The notes under the pieces: model-generated
Seen by the model: the letters and a program-made list of their open reading frames with translations, nothing else
Database searches by the model: none
What the model was told of the DNA's origin: nothing
Source: Streptomyces sp. NBC_01267
GTDB lineage: Bacteria; Actinomycetota; Actinomycetes; Streptomycetales; Streptomycetaceae
NCBI RefSeq assembly: GCF_036241575.1
Contig: NZ_CP108456.1
Span: forward strand, 85,101 to 149,100
Length of the DNA: 64,000 nt
Reading direction: 5' to 3'
Part shown: positions 16,679 through 24,494 of the stretch, piece after piece
How the letters are laid out: every line of letters starts with the position of its first letter
Numbering within the stretch: the first letter of the stretch is position 1
Made by a program: the position numbers and the translations under genes

Positions 16679-17452
16679 ATGAGCAGTGAGCAGTCCATGT
16701 TGACCGGCAAGGTCGCCATGATCACGGGTGCTTCCAGCGGGATCGGCGCAGCCGCGGCCCAGTTGTTCGCCCAAGAGGGAGCGGCCGTGGTCCTGATGGC
16801 GCGGCGGGAGGAGCGCTTACGGGACCTCGCCGAGAAGATCCGGGCCGAGGGTGGACGGGCGTTGGCCGTGGCAGGAGACGTGGCGCTGTCGGAAGACGTC
16901 GAGCGCGTCGTGGGCGCGGGCGTCGAGGCCTTCGGTCACCTGGACACAGCGTTCAACAACGCGGGCTGGGCCTCGTCCGGGACCGCACTGCACGAGATCG
17001 GCGACGAGGTCTACGACCGCACCATGGACACCAACGTGAGGGGGGTGTGGAACTGCCTCCGTCATCAGATACCCGTGATGCTGGAGTCCGGCCGCGGGGG
17101 AGCGGTCGTGAACACCTCCAGCGTCGCCGGACTGCAGGCCACCGGCGCCTCGGCCGCCTATGTGGCCGCCAAGCATGCGGTGATCGGTCTGACAAAGGCC
17201 GCTGCGGCGGAATACGGCCTGCGGGGCATCCGGGTCAACGCCCTCGTGGTGGGAAGCACCCTCACCGAGATGATGCAGACCGTCCTGGCGGAATCACCGG
17301 CGCTGGAGGAGAGCTTCGTGGCCCGTGCTGTACAGAAGCGGATGGCTGCTCCGCTGGAAGTGGCGCAGGCTGCGGCGTGGTTGTGCAGCGACCGCTCGTC
17401 CTATGTCACCGGAACGTCCATGGCGGTGGACGGCGGGGTGACCGCCGCGTGA
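16679..17452 (+). CDS. short-chain dehydrogenase/reductase (glucose-1-dehydrogenase type)
   Basis: 257 residues, classical SDR with TGASSGIG (residues 17-24), NNAG, catalytic Ser in NTSSVAG, YVAAK catalytic pair, and the C-terminal TGTSMAVDGGVTA. The Arg residues after beta-2 (MARREER) favour NADPH. In butyrolactone clusters such enzymes reduce the 6-keto group or the butenolide ring (BarS1/ScbB-type roles). Start is ATG after GGGGATGGGCA. It is the last gene of the second signalling half on this strand. Confidence 0.9.
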   Translation: MSSEQSMLTGKVAMITGASSGIGAAAAQLFAQEGAAVVLMARREERLRDLAEKIRAEGGRALAVAGDVALSEDVERVVGAGVEAFGHLDTAFNNAGWASSGTALHEIGDEVYDRTMDTNVRGVWNCLRHQIPVMLESGRGGAVVNTSSVAGLQATGASAAYVAAKHAVIGLTKAAAAEYGLRGIRVNALVVGSTLTEMMQTVLAESPALEESFVARAVQKRMAAPLEVAQAAAWLCSDRSSYVTGTSMAVDGGVTAA

Positions 17453-17491
17453 CGCGTCCCTACGCATTCCGGTCCCCGGGCGTTCCGGCCC

Positions 17492-17564
17492 GATGAACTC
17501 CGGCCCGATGAACTCCGGCCCGATGAACTCGGCCCGGGGAACTCGGCCCGGGGAACTCCGGTCA
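17492..17564. repeat. five tandem 14-15 bp repeats between convergent genes
   Basis: Units GATGAACTCCGGCCC, the same again, then GATGAACTCGGCCC, GGGGAACTCGGCCC and GGGGAACTCCGGTCA. The array ends at the stop codon of the IS701-like gene. It could act as a transcription block between convergent genes or reflect replication slippage. Confidence 0.7.
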
Positions 17565-18857
17565 GGCGCTGTTCCTGAGGCATTGCTCCGCAGGGGCGGC
17601 GAGTCGGCTGTAGGCGTACGCGGCGGAGATCAGCGTCATGTGATGGTGCCAGCCCGGAAACGAACGACCCTCGAAGTTGAGCAGCCCGAAGTCGTCCCGC
17701 AGGCTCCGGACGGCGCCGTCGGTGAGGGCGGGCAGCGCGGTGAGGGCGAGCAGTTCGTCCGGGCGGCGGCGCAGCGCGTTGGTGATCCACAGCCGTGCGG
17801 GGCGCCCGGCTGCTGCCGTACCGGTGAACAGGCGGAGAGAGGACTGGGCTGACTGGGCTGTCCGGCTGCTGCTCGGCGCCGTCCGGCTGCGGAGCTCCGG
17901 AGCGCCCGCGAGCCGGACCAGCCCCGAGCGCATGCCCACCGGGCGTGGCAGAGGACCGGACGGGCGCACGGTGGTGGTGTGCACAGCGGGACTTCGGTCC
18001 AGGCCGCGGAAGTGCCGGGCAGGCACCGCGGTGAACTCCGGACCGTAAGCGGATGGGCGTCCGTCCGGGGCGCAGGGCAGGACGGCGAGCGAGTCAGGCA
18101 CCGCCAGGACGAACTCCTGCCTCCGCCTGCTCAGTTCATGGAGGAGCGAGGGGAGCTGCGGGCAGCCGGGGATGTTCGCCACGAGCGGCGGAACGGCACA
18201 TGAGGTGCGTGCGGCCAGGGAGTCGGCCATCTCAAGGATGTGTGCCCCCAGCGAGCGGTCGCTGACGGAGTCGGGAATACGGGTGCGCAGCCGCAGGCGG
18301 GCGTCCCCGGACCAACGCTCGGGCAGGAGCAGACGCCAGTCGACGGGGATCGCCGATCCTGCGGTGGCGAGTCCTCCAGCAGAAAGTCTTCCAGCCGAAT
18401 GCCCTCCGGCGGAAAGTCCTCCGGCGGTGAGGAAGAGACCCACGCCTGCCTGGCAACTGACGGTACGTCCGCTCTCCGGTACGAAACGACGGTGCACGCC
18501 CACGGAGTGCTGCCCCCGCTTGGGCTGCACCGACAGGCCCACCGTCCAGGCTCGCACCCCCGTCTGCGCCCCCGTCTGCTGTTCGGTCCAGCGGGCCAGC
18601 GCGGCCCGGACGGGATCCCACTCCCAGGGACTGGAGTTGACGAACTGCTGCAGCGACTGCGCCGCGGTGGGGGAGTCGGACACGGCCCGGGCGAGGCGGC
18701 GCACCGACTTCCTGCCCGGTGCGGTGAGCAGCCCCCGCAGATAAGTGAGGGCCCACCGGCGCTGGTCGGCCCGCGGCAGGTGCCCGAAGAGGTCCTCGGC
18801 GTACGAGGAGATTCGTTCGGGGCCCCGAGCTGCCTGAAATGTTCCGTGTGCGGACAT
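17562..18857 (-). CDS. IS701-type transposase-like protein, catalytically dead (copy 1)
   Basis: 431 residues with the IS701 scaffold: an N-terminal helical region (RADQRRWALTYLRGLL), PKRGQHSVGVHRRF at about 112-125, IPVDWRLLLPERW, and the C-terminal FEGRSFPGWHHHMTL. Active IS701 transposases carry IDDT just before the KxGxxSVGV block; here that segment is TVGLSVQ, with no Asp, and the second Asp region reads VANIPGC. It therefore cannot cut DNA by the DDE chemistry. A 15-bp repeat expands a Ser/Ala/Gly insert near residue 150. ATG after GGAAGGAACCACC. No terminal inverted repeats were seen. A TetR-type operator upstream implies a regulated, recruited protein rather than a mobile element. Confidence 0.82.
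   Translation of the reverse strand: MSAHGTFQAARGPERISSYAEDLFGHLPRADQRRWALTYLRGLLTAPGRKSVRRLARAVSDSPTAAQSLQQFVNSSPWEWDPVRAALARWTEQQTGAQTGVRAWTVGLSVQPKRGQHSVGVHRRFVPESGRTVSCQAGVGLFLTAGGLSAGGHSAGRLSAGGLATAGSAIPVDWRLLLPERWSGDARLRLRTRIPDSVSDRSLGAHILEMADSLAARTSCAVPPLVANIPGCPQLPSLLHELSRRRQEFVLAVPDSLAVLPCAPDGRPSAYGPEFTAVPARHFRGLDRSPAVHTTTVRPSGPLPRPVGMRSGLVRLAGAPELRSRTAPSSSRTAQSAQSSLRLFTGTAAAGRPARLWITNALRRRPDELLALTALPALTDGAVRSLRDDFGLLNFEGRSFPGWHHHMTLISAAYAYSRLAAPAEQCLRNSA
18376..18427 (-). repeat. 15-bp tandem repeat inside IS701-like copy 1
   Basis: Units CCAGCAGAAAGTCTT, CCAGCCGAATGCCCT and CCGGCGGAAAGTCCT, then a partial CCGGCGG, in frame. They encode a low-complexity Ser-Ala-Gly-Gly-Leu type insert absent from the second copy at 54.7 kb. 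Confidence 0.7.
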
Positions 18858-18905
18858 GGTGGTTCCTTCCTGGTTCCGGTCCCGCGGCGGCGCACTCACC
18901 CCAGA

Positions 18906-18935
18906 ACAATACAGAACGATCGCTTTCTTTCTTTC
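18906..18935. promoter_or_regulatory. TetR-type operator upstream of IS701-like copy 1
   Basis: ACAATACAGAACGATCGCTT followed by TCTTTCTTTC. On the minus strand it reads AAGCGATCGTTCTGTATTG, matching the core of the operator family. It lies about 50 bp before the IS701-like start and 240 bp before tetR-3, inside a 314-bp divergent gap with no other visible gene. Confidence 0.6.
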
Positions 18936-19171
18936 CTGGATGGCGGTTCCACCTGCAACGTTCAAGCCATCGGGGGGCACGCCGGTGCATCTTCGGCAAG
19001 TCGGCGTTGTGGCGCGTCCGGTCGCGGGTTCACCCTTGCGGTCTCACCGACCGGGCCGGTCGGCGGAGGGGGCCGGGCGGCGTGGACGACTGCACCGACC
19101 CGAAGTCGCGCTGCTGTCAAGGCAGTTGCTGTCAGCCACGGCCGCCGGCGCACATCCCGAGGAGGGCAAGG

Positions 19172-19801
19172 GTGAAGCAGGAGAGAGCGGCACGTACGCG
19201 CAGAGTGCTCGTCCAGGCCGCCGCGGAGGAACTCGACCGCAACGGCTACGAGGGAACCTCACTTGTCCGGATCTGTAGGACTGCTGAGGTGTCCATGGGG
19301 GCCCTGACCTTCCATTTCTCCACCAAGAGCCAGGTGGCCGACGAGGTGCAGGCGCAGGGTCGCGCCATCACCGGCGCGCTGGTCGCGCAGGTGGTCACGT
19401 CTCAGGTCTCGCCCCAGGTCACGGCGCTGCGCGCGGTGATGGAGCTGATCGTCGGTCTCGCGGCGCTGTTGGAGCGGAATGTCACCGTGCGCTCGGCCGC
19501 GCGGCTCTCGCGAGAGCGTCCCGGCGAAGCTGCCTGCTGGGGCTCGGCCTGGCTGCCCGCAGTACGTGAACTGCTGGAACAGGCATGGAGGGACGGGGAA
19601 CTCCACCCGGCCGCGCACCCCCGGACCCTTGAGGCTCTCGTCGCCTACCTGATGACAGGAGCCGAGGCCCACATCCGCGAACGCGTCGAGGCGAGCGTCC
19701 GTGACGGGGCCGGAGCGCGGGAGCCCGGACTCCTCGATGCGGGCTCTCAACTGAAGCAGATCTGGCAGCTGTTCCTGCAGGGCGCCGGGCCTGCTCGCTG
19801 A
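19172..19801 (+). CDS. TetR-family regulator, tetR-3 (receptor-like)
   Basis: 209 residues. The helix-turn-helix ends VSMGALTFHFSTK, the same unusual sequence as in tetR-4, and both share an RERP motif in the core, so they form a subfamily distinct from tetR-1/tetR-2. Trp117 aligns with the receptor pocket Trp. Start is GTG after CCGAGGAGGGCAAG; longer frames upstream have no ribosome site. Such second-type regulators often act as pseudo-receptors sensing antibiotics or precursors. It is divergent from the IS701-like gene across the shared operator. Confidence 0.85.
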   Translation: MKQERAARTRRVLVQAAAEELDRNGYEGTSLVRICRTAEVSMGALTFHFSTKSQVADEVQAQGRAITGALVAQVVTSQVSPQVTALRAVMELIVGLAALLERNVTVRSAARLSRERPGEAACWGSAWLPAVRELLEQAWRDGELHPAAHPRTLEALVAYLMTGAEAHIRERVEASVRDGAGAREPGLLDAGSQLKQIWQLFLQGAGPAR

Positions 19802-19886
19802 GCTTCCCCCGGTAGGCCCTCGGTAGGTCTGGGCAGCTCGTCGGGTCCGCCAGATCCCTTTACAGCGGGTTCCCTTTCGGCCAGAT

Positions 19887-19910
19887 AACAAACCGAACAT
19901 TCCGTATTGT
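19887..19910. promoter_or_regulatory. orphan ARE-like site
   Basis: AACAAACCGAAC followed by ATTCCGTATTGT, about 16 of 24 positions shared with the ARE upstream of the epimerase. It lies between convergent genes with no obvious start codon to control, so it may mark a deleted receptor-controlled gene or be coincidental. Confidence 0.4.
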
Positions 19911-20001
19911 CTCTGTTGGGCGCAGGACCCTGAGTACTTCAGCCTGATGCTGCGGCCGTTCTCCCGGATCCTCAAGATCCAGTGTCTACGGTGTCCGAAA
20001 T

Positions 20002-20040
20002 CCGGGTCGGGGCCCGTTGAGCGCACGGACCCCGACCCGG
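20002..20040. terminator. bidirectional hairpin between tetR-3 and the isomerase-like gene
   Basis: An 11-bp perfect stem CCGGGTCGGGG/CCCCGACCCGG with an additional inner pairing (CCGT/ACGG). It sits between convergent genes, so it could terminate from both sides. Confidence 0.75.
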
Positions 20041-20082
20041 CCACCCCGACGATCCGTCAGATCGCGAAGTGCGGCCGGAGTA

Positions 20083-20379
20083 TCAGCCGCGGTTGTCCGC
20101 CACCTCCAGCGTGAGGGGGTGGGTGGCCAGCGGGGTCACCTGGAGGTCCGCATACGGACGGATGGGCAGGGAGGCCAACACCGCTTCCAGAGCATCCGCA
20201 TCCGCGGCCGACCAGATGCCGACGTTGCCGCGCTGACCGGGCATCCGCCAGATGTGCTTGAGCACGCCCGTGGCCATGAGTTCATGCGCGTGTGCGTGCT
20301 CGCGCTTGACGACCTCGTCGCGTTCCTCGGCCGGCAGGTCGTACACGCGGGAACCGTCGAGATGGATCATGAAGTCCAT
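20083..20379 (-). CDS. muconolactone delta-isomerase-like protein
   Basis: 98 residues, ferredoxin-like fold of the CatC type (family about 90-96). It starts MDFMIHLDG and shows the conserved central HELMATGVLKHIWRMPGQRG and the SLPIRPYADLQVTPLATHP C-terminal block. Genuine muconolactone isomerases act in the 3-oxoadipate pathway, but no catechol genes are near. Relatives in secondary-metabolite clusters act as isomerases or cyclases. ATG after GGAGGATTTCC. It is third in an operon with an MFS exporter and an alpha/beta hydrolase. A second homologue lies at 31.8 kb in a similar setting. Confidence 0.8.
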   Translation of the reverse strand: MDFMIHLDGSRVYDLPAEERDEVVKREHAHAHELMATGVLKHIWRMPGQRGNVGIWSAADADALEAVLASLPIRPYADLQVTPLATHPLTLEVADNRG

Positions 20380-20429
20380 GGAAATCCTCCTTGAATGAGT
20401 GGTGTGCCGTGCCGTGTGGTGGGACGGCA

Positions 20430-21890
20430 TCACTGTGGCTGCGGTTCGTTCCTCGGAGCGGGCTCCGCGGCGGCCGGGTGGTGATGGCCGGCGGGCAGGA
20501 AGCGGATCACGCCCAGCGTCGTGACCACCAGGACCGCGGCCCCGATGACCAGGCTGATGCGCATGCCTGTCATGAAGTGGGCCGAGTCGGCGATCAGGGC
20601 GCCCAGGAGGGCCACGCCGATGGCCCCGCCGAACTGGCGGGCCGCGCTGAGGACTCCGGAAGCCAGACCGGCCCTCTCGTGCGGGACCGACTCCAGCATC
20701 GCCGTCGTCAGGGGCGGGATCGCCAGGCCTCCGCCGATGCCCAGCGGGACAAGCAGCACCAGGAGCAGAGGAGTGGGGGTGTCCTGGGAGACGAAGAGCA
20801 GGCCCAGGATGCCCAACGTCTGGATGATCTGGCCGAGAACCAACGGGAAGCGCGGCCCGTGGCGGTTGGTCAGCTTGCCGGCCAGGAGGTTGACCCCTGT
20901 GGTGAAGGCCGTCATCGGAATGAACATCAGGCCTGCCATCAGGGCCGAGGCACCACGGTGTTCCTGGAAGAAGATCGTGAAGACGAAGACCAGGCCGTAG
21001 TAGCCCAGGTTCAGGGCGAGACCCGCGCTGGTGCACACGGCCACCGCGGGATTGCGGAACAAGGTCAGCGGCACTGCCGGATTGCGCTGGCGGGACTCGG
21101 TCAGCAGGAACGCGACTGCGGCGATGACGGCGACCGCGAAGCCCACGATGGTGACCGGGTCCGTCCAGCCGTGGGAGCCTCCGTTGATCACTGCGAACAC
21201 CAGAGCCGCCAGGGCCAGGACTGCCGTCACCTGGCCTGCCGGGTCCATCGGGGCCTGCCCGCGCGAGGACCGGGGGGCGCGGAGCATTCCGATCAGGGCG
21301 ACGATGCCGACGGGGATGTTGATGAAGAAGATCCAGCGCCAGCCGAGCCCGGTCGTGAGTGCGCCACCGACGACCGGGCCCGCAGCGACCGCCGCGCCGC
21401 CGCCCGCCGTCCACCACGCGATTCCGCGGGCGCGCTTGGCCGGGTCGTCGTAGGCCTGGCGGACCAGAGCGAGCGAGGCGGGCATCATCACTGCCGCCCC
21501 CGCGCCCTGGAGCGCCCGCGCGAAGATGAGCACGCCGAGGTTGGGCGCAAGCCCGCACAGCGCGGACATCAGGGTGAAGACCGACAGACCGATCGAGAAA
21601 GCGCGGCTCGCGCCGATCCGGTCCGAGATCGCTCCCGCCGACAGCAACAGCGCCGCGAAGAGCAGAGTGTACGCCGTCACCACCCACTGCAGCGCCGACA
21701 CCTGGCCGTCCCACTGCTCACCGATGCTCGGCAGGGCGACGTTGACCACCGTCGTGTCCAACGTGATCACGAAGAACGCCAGACAGGCCACGCGAACCGT
21801 GGCGTCAGGGCTCAACCTCGGCCGCGTATCAGCCGCCATGGACCCGGAGGGAGAGCTACGTGCTGAATCGACGGCAGGTCGCCTGCTCAC
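20430..21890 (-). CDS. MFS drug exporter, DHA2 (EmrB/QacA) family
   Basis: 486 residues, about 14 transmembrane segments. DHA2 signatures: LDTTVVNVALPSIG in TM1, DRIGASRAFSIG in the loop 2-3 motif, and the motif C-like GPVVGGALTTGLGWRWIFFINIP. Start is GTG overlapping the hydrolase stop (GTGA) behind CGGAAGGACGCT. It probably exports the product of the surrounding divergent cluster by proton antiport, or provides self-resistance. Confidence 0.92.
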   Translation of the reverse strand: MSRRPAVDSARSSPSGSMAADTRPRLSPDATVRVACLAFFVITLDTTVVNVALPSIGEQWDGQVSALQWVVTAYTLLFAALLLSAGAISDRIGASRAFSIGLSVFTLMSALCGLAPNLGVLIFARALQGAGAAVMMPASLALVRQAYDDPAKRARGIAWWTAGGGAAVAAGPVVGGALTTGLGWRWIFFINIPVGIVALIGMLRAPRSSRGQAPMDPAGQVTAVLALAALVFAVINGGSHGWTDPVTIVGFAVAVIAAVAFLLTESRQRNPAVPLTLFRNPAVAVCTSAGLALNLGYYGLVFVFTIFFQEHRGASALMAGLMFIPMTAFTTGVNLLAGKLTNRHGPRFPLVLGQIIQTLGILGLLFVSQDTPTPLLLVLLVPLGIGGGLAIPPLTTAMLESVPHERAGLASGVLSAARQFGGAIGVALLGALIADSAHFMTGMRISLVIGAAVLVVTTLGVIRFLPAGHHHPAAAEPAPRNEPQPQ

Positions 21891-22795
21891 AGCGTCCTTC
21901 CGAAGTGGGCCTCCACCGAGTCCAGTGCCGACATCACTGTCGATTCCTGGTCGTAGAAATCAAACTGGGAGCCGGTCGTCCACTGCAGTTCCTTGGGTGC
22001 CCTCAGCCCATCGTGGAAGCGACGGGCGCCGTCCGGGATGGCGGCGTCCGGGCTGTGCAGCATGAAGGTGGGTGCCGTGCACTGAGCGGCGACCGAGATG
22101 GGGTCGAAGGTCAGCCACTGCGGCCAGCTCATGACGGCGAACCGGTTGCGCCACTCGGGGACAGCCCCTCGATCGGCATACAGGTAGTAGTCGAACGGCC
22201 CGTACATCGCGGCGCGTTCGTCGGTGTCGCTTGCCGCGGGGATGTAGTCGACCTCACCCGTCGACTCGTACTTGTCCCGGGCTGCCTCGCCCAGGGCCAT
22301 CCGCTCACGAACGCCTTCCGGGCCGCCGTAGATGTCCGGGACCAGCGTTCGGTCGTGCAGCCACGGAGCCACCATGGCAACGGAGCGGATCTCCGGATTC
22401 CGTGAGGCGGCGACCGCGACATATCCGGAGCCGGCGCAGATACCGAGGGCGCCGATCCGGGAAGAGTCCACGTCCGGGCGGGACTTCAGGTAGTCGACAG
22501 CGCTGACGATGTCCGCGATCTTACGTTCCGGCGATTCGAAGTCCTGCGGATCGCCCTTCGATCCGCCGTACCCGCGGAAGTCGAAAGCGAGCGTGGTCAG
22601 TCCTCGGGCGGCGAGCCCGGCCGCGTACCGCCCGGCCATCTGTTCCTTGACAGTGGTCCACGAGCCGACCACGACCACTGCGGGAGAGGCATCCCCGGCC
22701 GGCTGCGAAGCAGGTCGGTAGAGGTCGCCGACGAGGTCGACACCTTCGCTGGGGAGTGCCACCCCCTCGACACGCACATCACCGTTGGGGTTCAT
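21887..22795 (-). CDS. alpha/beta hydrolase (dienelactone-hydrolase-like)
   Basis: 302 residues. The nucleophile elbow GICAGSGYVA carries Cys at the usual Ser position (G-x-C-x-G), as in dienelactone hydrolases. The oxyanion region is AFDFRGYGGSKG and a late Asp (HSPDAAIPDGA) supplies the acid. It probably hydrolyses an ester, lactone or thioester. ATG after AAGGGAGACCC. First gene of a hydrolase-MFS-isomerase operon, divergent from a SnoaL/LLM/cupin operon. Confidence 0.85.
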   Translation of the reverse strand: MNPNGDVRVEGVALPSEGVDLVGDLYRPASQPAGDASPAVVVVGSWTTVKEQMAGRYAAGLAARGLTTLAFDFRGYGGSKGDPQDFESPERKIADIVSAVDYLKSRPDVDSSRIGALGICAGSGYVAVAASRNPEIRSVAMVAPWLHDRTLVPDIYGGPEGVRERMALGEAARDKYESTGEVDYIPAASDTDERAAMYGPFDYYLYADRGAVPEWRNRFAVMSWPQWLTFDPISVAAQCTAPTFMLHSPDAAIPDGARRFHDGLRAPKELQWTTGSQFDFYDQESTVMSALDSVEAHFGRTL

Positions 22796-22973
22796 GGGTC
22801 TCCCTTCAAGGTCCTGCCGACGCGCTTGAATGCGCTCCACGTGTCATCATAACCAAGCGATTTGACTAACTGTCAAGTTATGAGTCATTTAGCTTGATCG
22901 AATATGACAGACACATTGACATCCTGTCCGCGGCGCAGTCATTCTCGGTCGATCACCGAACAAGGAGTCGACG
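22796..22973. promoter_or_regulatory. divergent promoter region with inverted repeat
   Basis: TTGACTAACTGTCAA (22862-22876) is a TTGAC-N5-GTCAA inverted repeat in a locally AT-rich patch between two divergent operons. A second ATTGACA hexamer at 22914 could be a -35 box for the rightward operon. The regulator is unknown; the XRE-TPR protein 3 kb away is a candidate. Confidence 0.45.
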
Positions 22974-23432
22974 ATGACGCAGGATCAACTCGCCCCGCCA
23001 CGAGACGCCCAGTCAGTAGGGCGCTACTTCTTGGACCAGATCGGCAGTGGGCGGCTCGAAGCCGCGTTCGCCTGCCTGGCCGACGATGTGGTGATGGAGA
23101 TGCCGTTCGCACCCCCGGGCAGCCCGACCCGGCTGGAAGGTGCCGATGCGCTGCGCAGCCTCTACACGGGGGTGGTCGACGCGGCCCTGTCGGTCGAGCT
23201 CCCGGTGAGCACCACTCGGCCGTTCGCCGACCCCGAGTGGGCACTGGTCGAGTACACGGGCCGGATCCTGCAGCCGGGCGGTCATGAGTACACGAACGTC
23301 TACCACGGTCTGTTCCGGGTCGTGGACGGGCGGATAAAGCTCTTCCGGGAGCTCTACGACACCTACCGGTTCGCGGAGCAAGTGCCCCTGGAGGCACGTC
23401 GGGCCATGTTTCCGACCACCGACGAGGGGTGA
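22974..23432 (+). CDS. SnoaL/NTF2-like protein
   Basis: 152 residues with the cone-shaped SnoaL-like fold: helix YFLDQIGSGRLEAAFACLADDVVMEMPF at the start of the fold, then GADALRSLYTGV and the C-terminal strands FRVVDGRIKLFRELYDTY. Members are cyclases, isomerases or small-molecule-binding proteins in polyketide and aromatic pathways. ATG after AAGGAGTCGACG. First gene of a three-gene operon with an LLM oxidoreductase and cupin. Confidence 0.82.
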   Translation: MTQDQLAPPRDAQSVGRYFLDQIGSGRLEAAFACLADDVVMEMPFAPPGSPTRLEGADALRSLYTGVVDAALSVELPVSTTRPFADPEWALVEYTGRILQPGGHEYTNVYHGLFRVVDGRIKLFRELYDTYRFAEQVPLEARRAMFPTTDEG

Positions 23433-23437
23433 GCGGG

Positions 23438-24403
23438 ATGTCCACGACCGCCCCCCGCGCTCTTGGTGTGGGCGTCCCGCTTTCCGGAGCCTGGGCGACA
23501 CCCTCCACCCAGGTACGGATCGCCCGGCAGGCCGAGGAGCTCGGCTACCAGTCCCTGTGGACCTTCACCCGCCTGCTCTTCCCGATGCAGAGCAACGATG
23601 CCGAATGGTCGTCCGACTTCCAGCCGGCCTTCCACTACGGCGTGGCAGAGCCGCTCATCACCCTGGGATACCTGGCCGGCTGCACCGAGCGGATCCGGCT
23701 GGGTGTCTCGGTGCTCAACGCCCCGTTCTTCGCGCCCGCGGTTCTGGCCAAGCAGCTCATCCAGCTCGACCGGGTATCGGGCGGACGGCTCGACGCCGGG
23801 CTGGCTCAGGGCTGGTCCGAGGAGGAGTTCCGGGCCGTCGGCCTGCCGATGGAACGGCGAGTGGCCCGCACGTTGGAGTACGTGGAGGTGCTCCGCCGGA
23901 TGTGGGAGCAGGACCAGGCGGAGTTCCAGGGCGAGTTCACCGAGCTGCCCCGGACCCTGGTCCGCCCTCGCCCGGTCCAACCGGTCTTCCCCCTGCTGCT
24001 CGGTGGCTCCACCGAGAAGGCCTGGACGCGTGCGGGGCGCCTGGCCCAGGGCTGGGTCAGCCCGGGTTTCGTCGCCGTGCCGGAGGTCGCCGCTGCCGCG
24101 TCCGGGGTCCGCGCAGCCGCCGAACGCGCCGGACGTTCCCCTGACGGGCTGCGCATCGTCGTACGCGCCACCGTCTTCCTCGGCACCGAACCCGGTTCCG
24201 GGCGCAGCCTCTTCCACGGTTCGGTTGCTCAGATTCGCTCTGACATCGAGCAGATGCACGATGCCGGGGCCACCGAGGTCTTCCTCGACTTCAACTTCGA
24301 CCCGCGGATCGTCGGCCCTCGAGCAGACCCTGCCGGCTCCCTCGCCCTGGTCGAGGAAGCACTGGGCGAACTCGCTCCGGTCGCGCTCCCCGCCGCGCGC
24401 TGA
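23438..24403 (+). CDS. F420/FMN-dependent LLM-class oxidoreductase
   Basis: 321 residues, luciferase-like monooxygenase TIM barrel. It starts LGVGVPLSGAWATPSTQVR and has LGYQSLWTFTRLLFP, RIRLGVSVLNAPFF, LDAGLAQGWSEEEFRAVG (phosphate-loop region) and LLGGSTEKAWTRAGRLAQGW. In actinomycetes most such enzymes use F420. Start is ATG 6 bp after the SnoaL stop with GAGGGG upstream; a GTG overlapping that stop is an alternative. It probably oxidises or reduces the cluster's intermediate. Confidence 0.9.
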   Translation: MSTTAPRALGVGVPLSGAWATPSTQVRIARQAEELGYQSLWTFTRLLFPMQSNDAEWSSDFQPAFHYGVAEPLITLGYLAGCTERIRLGVSVLNAPFFAPAVLAKQLIQLDRVSGGRLDAGLAQGWSEEEFRAVGLPMERRVARTLEYVEVLRRMWEQDQAEFQGEFTELPRTLVRPRPVQPVFPLLLGGSTEKAWTRAGRLAQGWVSPGFVAVPEVAAAASGVRAAAERAGRSPDGLRIVVRATVFLGTEPGSGRSLFHGSVAQIRSDIEQMHDAGATEVFLDFNFDPRIVGPRADPAGSLALVEEALGELAPVALPAAR

Positions 24404-24494
24404 GGGAGCGCCGGATCCTGCCACCCGTGCTGCCCGAGAGGGCTTGTTCCTCCGTACGCGAAGAGATTCAGCACACGAAGAAACTGGAGACACC

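Noticed and set aside
17562..18857. An active insertion sequence
   Set aside because: Transposase-like protein lacks the catalytic Asp pair, no terminal inverted repeats or target duplication were seen, and a TetR-type operator controls it.
20083..20379. A catechol or 3-oxoadipate catabolic pathway
   Set aside because: Only the isomerase-like protein fits; no dioxygenase, cycloisomerase or thiolase genes are present.
20083..21714. A 543-residue minus-strand frame covering the isomerase-like gene and much of the MFS gene
   Set aside because: Only its last 98 codons make a recognisable protein with a ribosome site; the rest is the off-frame of the MFS exporter.
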